From Chlorophyllum brunneum (Eukaryota > Basidiomycota > Agaricomycetes > Agaricales > Agaricaceae): a DNA stretch of 64,000 nt. The notes under the pieces were generated by a model, which had not been told where the DNA came from, ran no database searches, and was given only the letters and a program-made list of their open reading frames with translations. Below, piece after piece: positions 42,001 to 51,949 of this stretch. Position 1 is the stretch's first letter. Each line of letters opens with the position of its first letter. A program made the position numbers and the translations under genes. Where the stretch lies: assembly GCA_963576785.1 (NCBI GenBank), contig OY756143.1:868001-932000 (forward strand), written 5' to 3'.

Positions 42001-43126
42001 TTTCAACTCTGTTTCAAAGACTCTCTGGCCTGGACGTAGGTTACTTGACCAGTTCCCTACTAATGTTTCTTTCATAGGGTTCAACCGAGATGAACCCCAC
42101 CTCTCGAAGACCCTCTGGGATGACGTGACGACGAACGCGACGACGGACCCCAGGTCCATCATTATCGGTACGGATGGCTCGGTCCACCCCAACCCTAACC
42201 TGCTCGCCAGCCAGTTCACGGCGGCAGCCACCATACGACATCTGGATGGAGGAGTGTCTGTCATGAAGAGGCTCGGAGGCACCACCTCCACCGACACAGA
42301 ACTGGTTGCGCAGTACCTAGGCATCACCAAGGTCCTTGCTTCCGCCGATTACGACCAGGTCGAACACATCCATGTGTTCACCGACTCCCTCGTAGCCTCC
42401 CGACTACTGCTCGACTGTTCACCGCACTCCTGCCAGCAACAGTCTATTCTCACCTTGAAGGCGCTCCTGGCCTGGTTCAATGGTTCTGACCAGTGCAGCC
42501 TTTCGTTTTACCACACTCCATCCAAGTGCAAGTACGGGTTGCAAAAAGCCACTCATGACTGGATCCAAACAGTCACCTGGCCGAACCGAGGTCGTAACCA
42601 CCGGGTCCCCAACTCGATCGACTACCTCTGAAAGAAGTCCGCCGAACGCGCCATTCACACATGGCAAGCCATGTTTGGGTTCAAGTCTTACAGTGGAAGC
42701 TCCTTCCTCCACCTCCCAGTGTGAGCAAATGGAGCCCCTGCTCTACCGTCGCACATCAAATCCGGTCCCTGGATACGAGAATGCGGATACCAGCCACAGC
42801 TCTTTGCAAGAGCTTGTCGCACCATACTCTGCCATGCCCCGATCGGGGAGTACCGTCTACGGTTCTTCCCCACCGAGGATCTGGCCTGCCACCACTGCGA
42901 CAACCAGATGGTTCAAACCAGGTCGCACATCTTATATCGGTGCCAGAATTTTGATTACCACCTTGGCATCGGCACAATCACGGAGTTTACCAACTTCTTG
43001 CGCCGCAATCATTCCGCGTTCGCCTTCTCCCCAGAAGGTGAACACCCTCGTATCCACGCCAGGTCAATTCCCCCGCCGCGTTGTCCTCATCAAGTTGGTC
43101 AGAGGTTCGGGTCGGCTCTGGTCTGA
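39074..43126 (+). pseudogene. LINE-B ORF2 (APE endonuclease, RT, RNase H), five TGA stops
   Basis: One frame of 1350 codons without a frameshift. APE domain (CSHNIGRSYG, LLIQEPPW, GGDINIRSELW); RT (SAPGPDHVSWSHLK, FDIAQFFPSLNH, VGQGSALSPILSAL, LSFVDDGTL near residue 715); RNase H from about residue 1030 (IGTDGSVHPNPN, HVFTDSLVAS); zinc motif CHHCDNQMVQTRSHILYRC near residue 1272. In-frame stops at about 39410, 40157, 41819, 42629 and 42722 are all TGA, most at a position where an arginine CGA is the likely ancestor. This points to C-to-T decay at CpG, not random mutation. Confidence 0.92.
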
Positions 43127-43518
43127 TTCCTTTCTCTCTTTCTTTTTCTTGTACTTCCACGGCTATGGAGTTCACCTCATTTCTCTGTTTCCCCCTCCTT
43201 TGCTAGTATACTATTCATATAGTCTTCCTTTCCTATCCATCACTCCCGTGGTGCGGGGCCAATAACCCCCCCACACGCTAGTACCGGTTGCTGTTCTCCC
43301 TTGTGACTGTGGGTAGATAGTTCTTCTTCTATCTGTTTCTCTCTCTCTCACTCTCTTCTCAAGACAACGTTGGTACCAAACCTCTCTCTAGTGTACGCGC
43401 TAGACGGCGTCGAGTCTCATGGGGTTAGTTTACTCTCCCTTCTCTGAACAATTTGTACGAGTATGCATTTGTATGTATGTACACGTGGACTGCGATCGAG
43501 CACCGCTATATAAATTGA

Positions 43519-43550
<32 letters not shown>
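43127..43550 (+). other. LINE-B 3' UTR and poly-A tail
   Basis: 3' UTR similar to LINE-A, including TGGGGTTAGTTTACT and the terminal CACCGCTATATAAATTGATG, then about 26 A residues and the target duplication. Confidence 0.88.
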
Positions 43551-43562
43551 CCCCCCAGGCTA

Positions 43563-45250
43563 TGGTCCCATGGACATTGACCACATCCTCAAGCAGCAGC
43601 TCAATAATCTTTACCCAATGGGAGAAGGATCTGATGAAGGAGAAGAATCTGAGGAAGAAGCATCATCAGATGATGATGAATATTCGAACACAACTACCCA
43701 GCAAGTCGCTCGCATGGCCACAAAACTTGCCACAGTCCAACTCAATGCAATCTTATCACCCAAACTCAGGAAGTTATACAACAAATAAAAATATTTCACA
43801 TGCAAATCTGCTGGACATTTCTCCAGAAATTGCCTGCAACAAAGCTGTGGAAAGAACTGTGCCAGCATGTCCAAGAATGCTGCTTACAAGTCCAAACACT
43901 TTGACCAAAGCAAGTGATGATTCAAGTCTACCCGAATTGCGAATGTAATGGAAGACGCCTTCGATGAAGAGATAGAAGAACTCTTCAATGTTGTAGATGG
44001 TCATCCCAACAAAGACTTAATCAAGTCTTTTGTCTGAAGAGACTAGCTACTGCATCTAGATCTCAAACTATAAAGAAACCACGGATTTCTTACTCGACGC
44101 CACAACACAATGACTACCCCAACCCAATCCACCTCGCAAACCCGACACTGAACGAATTGCCACTGTTAACATTGTTCCAAAGAACAATACTATCTATGTT
44201 TTAACTACTGTCCACTTACCCACCACGACTACCGAACATCTTGCCCTCCTAGATTCAGGAGCAGCCGGAAATTATATTGACCCATTTCTTATAGAATGAT
44301 GGAATCTACCAACCCGTCCACTTGACATACCAGTTACCATTCTTAATGCCGATGGAACCACCAATGGACAAGGACAAGCCACCCATGATGCTGTCCTTAG
44401 ACTCACCATAGATGGACAACAAATGATTCTGAAACCAAGAATCATTAGACTAGGAATGCCACACCTAATCTTAGGAATGCCCTGGCTATTGCAATTCAAC
44501 CCAGAAGTTGATTGGTCAAGGAAAACTATGAAATGGAGAACCCCATTTATTGACAACCCCCAGCTCAACCACCTTGTCATCTCGATGGATGACAGTACAA
44601 ATGAAGCCGAACAAGTAAACCACATCTACCTTGAACCTGCCACATTCAAAGAAATAAACTTCAAAGCCAACGCCTCCCAGTTTATTGCCCTGCAATATGG
44701 AGAAAAAAGAGAGACTGACCCTCTGAAAATTGTACCAGCTAATTTTCATGACTACCTCGATATATTCAGCAAACAAGCTGCCTCACAATACCCACCTACC
44801 CAACCATGGGATTACAAGATCAAGATGAAAGAATCTTTTGAACCAAAAGCTGGACCCACCTACCAACTATCACCCCAAGAGACCAATGAACTTGATAAAT
44901 TCATTGAGGAAAACCTAGCCAAAGGTTACATTTGACAATCAAAATCACCTATGGCCTCACCTTTCTTCTTTGTAGGGAAGAAAGATGGAAAACTCTGCCT
45001 ATGTCAAGACTATCAATATCTCAATAGTCACACTATCAAGAATGCATACCCAATTCCACTCATTTTGTCATTACTCAACAAATTCAAAGGATCAAATTGG
45101 TTTACCAAACTTGATGTATGTGCCAGATACAACAATATTTACATCCAAAAAGGTGATGAATGGAAAGTCACATTCAGAACACCAAAAGGCCTATATAAGC
45201 CAACCATGATGTTCTTTGGGATGTGCAACTCCCCAGCCACTTTCCAATCC
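43563..45250 (+). pseudogene. R2 relic, 3' part (zinc knuckle, protease, RT)
   Basis: Continues R2 after LINE-B: end of gag with an acidic stretch (SDEGEESEEEASSDDD), a knuckle-like segment (CKSAGHFSRNC near 43805), protease (LALLDSGAAGNYIDPFLIE, LILGMPWLL), and RT N-terminal half ([42 protein letters not shown]). It ends at 45250 where G4 inserts, before the catalytic YxDD motif. Frame breaks and stops are present. Confidence 0.82.
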
Positions 45251-45555
45251 TGTTATGAACTATAGATAGACAGTACATTCCTATCATGCACCCATCACAT
45301 TCATCATTCTTATGTATCTGTTTCACCCCTTTGTTTCATCCCTTATGGCTGTACCTCTTCTGACTCATCTTATTCGTCTCTATGACTCCTTTACCCCGTT
45401 CCTCTATTCTTAGTTCTTACCACTAGTATATAAAGTATAGTAATACTTGATGTATTCCCTACACTTTACCAATCGTATTATCCCTTACTCTTCTCTCTAC
45501 TTCCTTGTCTTTATCCAAAGACTTGCAACCTGAGTCTCAGACTAAGGTCATAACA
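45251..45555 (+). repeat. 5' LTR of G4
   Basis: TGTTATGAAC...GGTCATAACA, with TATATAAA at 45427 and the self-primer ACACTTTACCAA at 45461..45472. The adjacent PBS TTTGGTAAAGTGTC (45556..45569) is its perfect complement over 12 nt. Confidence 0.92.
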
Positions 45556-45648
45556 TTTGGTAAAGTGTCATTCGACTCACCTTGCAAGAGAGGTGCCACT
45601 ATTTATAGCTAGGCTTGGAATAATAGCTTCCAACCAGGATGACAGTAT

Positions 45649-46833
45649 ATGAGCAGCAGTAGCTCATCAAGAACACCAAGAAGACCAAGAGCTCTGAGAC
45701 CAACAGATATCCAGGGATCACCAGTAGCCACCGGATCCAAACGATGAACAGAACCAGAAATCCCTGAAGGCCTTAAACAGCAGAAATCTGACCACAGTAT
45801 AGAAGAAGACACAGCTCTTTTTGAGACCCTATTCAACACAGAAGTTGCCGAGACCACATTTGATATAGAAGTTGCTGAGACCCCATTTGATACAGAAATT
45901 GCCGAAGCCACATCCAACATAGAAGTCGCCAAGGCCCACGAAAACAAATATAGCAAACCAGAGACAGAATCAGAGATGGCCAATGAAATCAACTTCCCAA
46001 AGAACCTAGCCCCAGAACCAAGATATTTCAATGGAGATAGAACCAAGTTTGATGATTGGTGGAGAGCAATGTCCTTATGGACACTCTTCAACAAAATCCA
46101 TGATAACAAACAAAAGATAATTGGAATATTAGCTCAAATGAAAGGGGGACTTGTAGGTCCCTATGCCAACACCAAATTACAAATGATTCAAGACAAAAAA
46201 ACACTGGCATTCAATGACTTTGCAAAGGAGATAGTAGCCACCTTCTCCTTGGAGAATAGAAAAGCAATAGCAGAAGGGGAAATCAAGTTGTTCAAACAGG
46301 GAAAGAGGAATACCGTGGACTTCTTAATAGAGTTTGAAGCATTGAAAACCCAAGCAGGAACAGACGATGCACATGCCATATTCCTCCTCAAACGACATAC
46401 CAGAGCAGACATTATCCGAACTATTGTAGGCTACCCAGCAGCCTCAATCCCAAATACATACAGCAAATGGAGAAATACCATCCTTGCAGTAGGACAGGGA
46501 TACAAAACAATGGACATCACATGAGGAGATGTCAGAACAAGCATAGGAGTCACCTATAGAGGTGGAGGACAACCAATGGAAATTGGTAGACAAAGGGCAG
46601 ACACTGATCAGAACGGCAAACCAAGGTGTTTTAACTGCAACCTCTATGGGCACATTGCCAAATACTGCTGCAAGAAGACGAAGATAGCATACACCAAGAT
46701 AACGTGCTATAACTGTGGCAAACAAGGCCACATCTCGAAGAACTGTAAAGCACCGAAGAAAGCACACATCAGGGAGATTACCAAAGAGATAGAAGAAGAG
46801 ACAAAAGAGGATTTTGTCGAAGGCTCTGAGTAG
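45649..46833 (+). pseudogene. G4 gag with two stops
   Basis: Colinear with G2 gag from the ATG (MSSSSSSRTPRRPR). The acidic module region differs in repeat make-up from G2. Both CCHC knuckles are intact (CFNCNLYGHIAKYC and CYNCGKQGHISKNC). Stops near 45747 and at 46522 are TGA where G2 has CGN Arg-type codons. No frameshift. Confidence 0.88.
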
Positions 46834-46892
46834 GCGCAAACCCGCAAGCCAATAAACCTAGAGTTCCTATTTTATTTCACAATAGATAATAT

Positions 46893-49800
46893 GTGATCCC
46901 ACAAAAACAAAACTTGACGCACAAACTTCTCCTCAACTCAACAATTAGAACAAAGAAAGGACCCAAACAAATCACCACACTGGTGGATTCCGGATGTACA
47001 CATACGTGCATAGCACAGAGAATAGTAGAAGAAGAACAGATCATGACCAAACCCCTCAAAACCCCAATACAAGTAATCAATACCAACGGAACCGAAAACA
47101 AGAAAGGAGAAATAACAGATACAGCACAACTGGTATTAAGCAATGGCAAACACACAGAAGAGATCGAAGCAATGGTAACACAACTGGAAAGTGCAGACCT
47201 ATATCTCAGACATGACTGGCTAGTCAAGCACAACCCAGAAATTGATTGGACAAACAACATAGTATGCTTCAATAGATGCCTGAAGGATTGCACCACACAC
47301 CACAACAATATATGGTTCAACGGAAGAATATGCATGGTAAAAGAACACATAGAGGAAAAGAAAACCGATCAAACAAACCCAGAAGACCTACCAACATACC
47401 TGCAGCAATATATGTACCTGTTCAACAAGAAGAACTTCGACAAACTACCAGAACATATGATATGGGCCCACAAAATAAACCTGACAGAAGACACACTACC
47501 GGTATTACAGTCCAAGGTCTATCCAATGACATTAATGGAGAAACAAGAACTACAAAAATTCCTCGATGAAAATATTGCCTCAGGATGAATTCGACCATCA
47601 CAATCCCCCTACACCACACCATGCTTCTTCATACCCAAAAAAGATGGAACCAAATGACTGGTACAAGGCTACAAGAAGCTAAATGAACACACAATCAAAG
47701 ACAAAATACCACTTCTGCTCATAAGTGAAGTTATCAACAAACTCAAGAACACAAAAGTCTTTAACAAACTTGACATCATCTGGGGATACAATAATGTTAG
47801 GATAAGAGAAGGTAATGAATGGAAAGCAGCATTTGTAACAAACAATGGATTATTCAAACCAATGGTCATGTTTTTTGGAATGAGTAACTTGCCAGCAACA
47901 TTCCAAAGGGTGATGAACACTGTCTTTTGAGAAATGCTACACAAAGGAGCAGTTGTTAACTACATGGATGATTTTGTCATACCCGGGACCATACAACAGA
48001 AACTTGAAGACAGGACAAAACAATTTCTCTACATTGCAGCAAAACACCAACTATATTTCAAAAGATTGAAATGTGTATTTGATGCAAAAGAAATACCTAT
48101 ACTAGGATTTGTGGTTGGACAAGACAGTGTTAAAATGGGGGAGGAGAAAGTGAAAGCGGTGAAAGAATGGCCAACACCCAAATCCCTAAAAGATGTCGAA
48201 AAATTCCTAGGATTTGCAAACTTCTACCGACGATTCATTCATGACTTCAGCAACATAGCAGCCCCATTACATGAGTTGAAGAAAAAAGACATGCAATGGG
48301 TATGGAAGAAACGACAGCAGCAAGCCTTCGAAAGGATCAAAGAAAAGATCACAAGCAAACTGGTACTAGCAATGCCACAGGACAAGGGTCAATATAGGAT
48401 AGAAGTGGATGCATCGGGATATGGAGTAGGAGCAGTATTATCACAAAAACAAGAAGAACACTGGCACCCAATCACATTCCATTCAAAAACAATGACACCT
48501 GCAGAATGAAACTATCAAATATATGATAAAGAGTTACTCACCATTCGAGAAGCAATCAAGACATGGAGACAATATCTACTGGACACAGATGAACCTTTCG
48601 AAATATGGACCAATCACAAAAACCTAGAATACTTCCGAAAACCACAGCAACTCACAGGACAACAAGCAAGGTGGCAGATGGAGTTACAAGAATACCATTA
48701 CACACTGAAACATATCCCTGGAAAAACCAACACAAAAGCCGACATCTTATTAAGACTAACAAAAACAGACACTACTCGAGACAATACTGACATCACCTTA
48801 CTACCCGACCACTTATTCAACAATAGTACGATCACCACAATCCGACAAATCTGGGAAATCTCAGGAGAAGAAGATCTGAAACACCAACTATGAAAGGAGA
48901 CAAGAAGGAAAACACAATGGCTAAAAGAAAAAGAGAAGTGACCAAAGGAGATATAGGAAACAGATGGAGTACCGATGTTTGAAGGAAGAATATATGTCCC
49001 ACCCAACAACCAAATACGACAAGAAATACTATGGCAACACCACGATGAAACAGATGTAGGACATCCAGGACAATATTGAATGATTGAACTCCTTAAATGG
49101 AGTTATTGGTGGCCCCAGATGCACAACAATGTCAAATGATACATCAGGGGATGTGAAGCATGCCAACGAAATAAAATACTCCGAACAAGACCAACAACAC
49201 ATCTCCATCCGCTACCGACACCAGTGGAACCTTGGGAGGAGATATCAATCGACATAATAGGACCCCTACCAGAATCAGAAGGATATGACGCAATACTTGT
49301 CATAGTTGATCGTTTCAGCAAAATGATCAGATTGCGTACAGTCAACACCACCTTAACATCCGAGGAGCTAGGATATATCTATCAAGATAACATATAGAGA
49401 ACACATGGAATACCCCACAGAATTATCAGCGATGGAGGCCCACAATTTGCATCCAAATTCATGGCAGAACTATGCCAAGCAATAGGAACCCAGTGAAACC
49501 TATCCACGGCATACCATCCACAAACTGACAGTCAAACAGAGCGCATCAACCAGGAGGTTGAAACATACCTCAGAAATGTAATAAACCATACTCAAGACAA
49601 TTGGAAAAAATGGCTAGCCATAGTGGAATTCCAATACAATGACAAAATCCACACAGCCACTGGATATTCACCATTTGAAATAGTTTATGGACAACACCCT
49701 TGGAAAGGAGATATAATGAGTATCACCAAAGCACCTGCAATCATGGAACAAATACAGGAGTTACAAAACATGCGACAAGAAGCGACAAAGATGTTACAAC

Positions 49801-50281
49801 GCAGTCAGGAACAAATGGAGAAACGCAACAGCACTAAGCCGAAACACAAGTACACCCCAGGAGAACAAGTTTGGCTCGAAGCAAGTAATATCAGGACAAC
49901 AAGACCAACCAAAAAGCTGGATCACAAACAATATGGACTATTTAGGATAAAAACAAAAATAGGTGAAACAAGCTACCAATTGGAACTACCTGAAACATGG
50001 GCGATACACAATGTGTTTAATAGCAGACTCCTCTCCCCCTATCGAAAACCCGAGTTCAACAGCCAGCATACCCCACCACCACCAATGCCCGAGATCATCA
50101 ACAATGAAGAACAATATAAGGTAGAAGAGATCCAAGGACACCACACAAGAGGACGACAAAATCAATTCCTAGTACACTAGAAAGGGTATACCTCTGAGGC
50201 TAAGGAGGCAGTTCAAGAATTTTTAGACAAAATTTCGAGGACAAAACCTATAAAAAAGGGGAGTAAAAGGCAACAATTATG
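46893..50281 (+). pseudogene. G4 pol with multiple stops
   Basis: Colinear with G2 pol: protease VDSGCTHTCIA, RT YMDDFVIPG (~47960), RNase H VDASGYGVGAVLS, integrase core with [12 protein letters not shown] (Gly for Arg), and HPQTDSQTERINQE. The chromodomain region is largely deleted near 50180..50205 after a TGG-to-TAG stop. Stops near 47587, 48508 and 48892 are TGA. It ends at the conserved ATGA junction (50279..50282). Confidence 0.88.
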
Positions 50282-50563
50282 AACAACAAACCTCGTGTTA
50301 CAAGAGATCACTACACTCAACGCACCTCATGCTGTATCCACTGCACCCTAAACTTCGCCGATTACCTTCACAACACACCATGCATGCTGAATGCAAGCTC
50401 ACCCCTTTCCCAGCCAACAACACAGAATTCAAACAAGAACTTAACAACCTCCTCGATGCCCAGTCCACCAAAGATCAAATCGAACACTATACTGCCACAA
50501 CCAAAGGACTCACATACATCACCCATACTATCAATAACCTCCAAATCCAAGCCAAAGCCCTGA
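50279..50563 (+). CDS. Short ORF overlapping the pol stop (G4)
   Basis: 94 codons in this copy, starting at the ATG of the ATGA junction. The first ~37 residues (MNNKPRVTRDHYTQR, then CTLNFADYLHNTPC) resemble those of G1 and G2, while the rest differs in length between copies. That pattern suggests only the beginning, or only the start signal, is constrained. Confidence 0.4.
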   Translation: MNNKPRVTRDHYTQRTSCCIHCTLNFADYLHNTPCMLNASSPLSQPTTQNSNKNLTTSSMPSPPKIKSNTILPQPKDSHTSPILSITSKSKPKP

Positions 50564-51258
50564 GCCACATTCTACTCGTCACCACTACCAAAGCCCTCCC
50601 CACCGCCATGTCAACTGGGAAACATGAACTTATGAAGGAGTTATTAGATAAAGCAGCCACCGACCTCAACATATTAGTGCACTCTGATGCAAAGAAATGT
50701 ATCCAAAGTGCCTTAATCATGACAGGCAAAAGACTCAATCACCTCACCGACTTGAGCAACAATCCTACCTATAGACTTGCATGAAGACTAATGGATCTCG
50801 ACTCATACATCCCCACTACCTTACCCAACAAACTGCCCTACCACAAAGACGATGAACAGGACTGGTTAGACAAAGGAATGGAGGGAATTGACAAATCAGT
50901 CCCAGACTATCTAATAGAACCGGATATGCGAGATGAAGTAGACCACTTCCTTATACAACTGCCTGATATGGACCCACCACCCAAACCAACGATATTCAAC
51001 CCACCTCCATCTTATCTCACACTCAAAGATGGAGGACAGTTTGAAGAAAACTACTGGGAAGAGATAATACACAACCTCGTTGTAGTTGAAACAAACAATA
51101 CAGCTACGTTCACAGGATGCACCATAGCCCTCTTCAGAGGAGGCCAAGACCACGCCCCTTTCTGGATTGGATGTCGATGCAAATCAGGGACCCTGATGAT
51201 TGGTCCTACCAAATGTCAACTTGTCAACACCTTATACAAAGAACAAGATGACAAGTAG
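50380..51258 (+). pseudogene. G4 ORF3 with one in-frame stop
   Basis: ATG at 50380 aligned to the ORF3 starts of G1-G3 (MHAECKLTPFPANNTEF). 292 codons with one TGA at 50785..50787 and no frameshift. The C-terminal half (ENYWEEIIHNLV; HAPFWIGCRCKSG) matches the G1/G2 protein (HAPLWIGLR). Sequence similarity to G1/G2 is clear but moderate, so this is a separate ORF3 lineage. Unknown function. Confidence 0.75.
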
Positions 51259-51302
51259 ACTACGATATTTCATGGGGTCATGAAAGTAAAAAAGGGAGGT
51301 AT

Positions 51303-51607
51303 TGTTATGAACTATAAATAGACAGTACATTCCTATCATGTGCCTATCACATTCATCATTCCTATGTATCTGCTCCATCCCTTTGTTTCATCCCTTATGG
51401 CTGTACCTCTTCTGACTCATCTTATTCGTCTCTATGACTCCTTTACCCCACTCCCTTATTCTTAGTTCTTACCACTAGTGTATAAAGTGTAGTAATACTC
51501 GATGTATTCCTTACACTTTACCAATCGTATCATCCCTTATCCTTCTCTCTACTTTCTTGTCTTTATCCAAAGACTTGTAACCTGAGTCCTAGACTAAGGT
51601 CGTAACA
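51303..51607 (+). repeat. 3' LTR of G4
   Basis: 305 bp, preceded by the polypurine tract AAAAAAGGGAGGTAT (51288..51302). Several substitutions against the 5' LTR. Confidence 0.92.
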
Positions 51608-51949
51608 CGCTGGCACTACACTGCAGTTAATGGGAGTCATAAGGAACGTTCCATGCATTCCTAGTATTTTATGTAGTATGACTTACCTATGCTTCAATAT
51701 GTATGTAAACCCCATGTAGCAGACCTAGTTCTGCATCTTGTTCAATCAAACAACTTTTTTCATCATTTTCTACATTCTCCAGTACAACCCAAACACTAAT
51801 CTACTCAACTTTAGTCTTGTCAATACTGACCTTGACCACTTTATCAATAATATCTGTCTATCTGAACTACCTTTCTATAGGTATCAGATTGAAGCTTATT
51901 ATCTTGGTGAGTAGACCCTACATTCTCTCCCACTGTGTTTACTGCTGCC
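51608..51949. other. Short unassigned stretch between G4 and the right arm
   Basis: I see no gene or repeat. It may be the continuation of the arm sequence that the left arm lost to the G1 insertion; no counterpart was found next to G1. Confidence 0.5.

Larger units (their letters stand above)
36798..43550 (+). mobile_element. LINE-B: full-length Tad-like non-LTR retrotransposon
   Basis: 6753 bp flanked by CCCCCCAGGCTA (36786..36797 and 43551..43562). Short 5' UTR, ORF1 (36883..39077, frameshifted), ORF2 (39074..43126, five TGA stops), 3' UTR and about 26 A residues. It is colinear with LINE-A without the G2 insertion, and inserted into relic R2. The coding sequence is more GC-rich than the surrounding relics. 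Confidence 0.95.
45251..51607 (+). mobile_element. G4: decayed Ty3/gypsy chromovirus with both LTRs
   Basis: 6357 bp on the plus strand, with 305-bp LTRs at 45251..45555 and 51303..51607 that differ at several positions (an older insertion than G2). PBS 45556..45569, polypurine tract 51288..51302, gag, pol and ORF3 all present with stops. Flanks AATCC and CGCTG do not match, and the interrupted R2 RT does not resume at 51608, so the right flank has been rearranged. Confidence 0.92.

Noticed and set aside
39074..43126. TGA recoding (selenocysteine or altered code) in LINE-B
   Set aside because: The TGA positions match arginine-type or variable codons in LINE-A, and TGA is used as a stop in PWP1-region genes' ORF structure and LINE ORF ends. 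C-to-T decay explains them.
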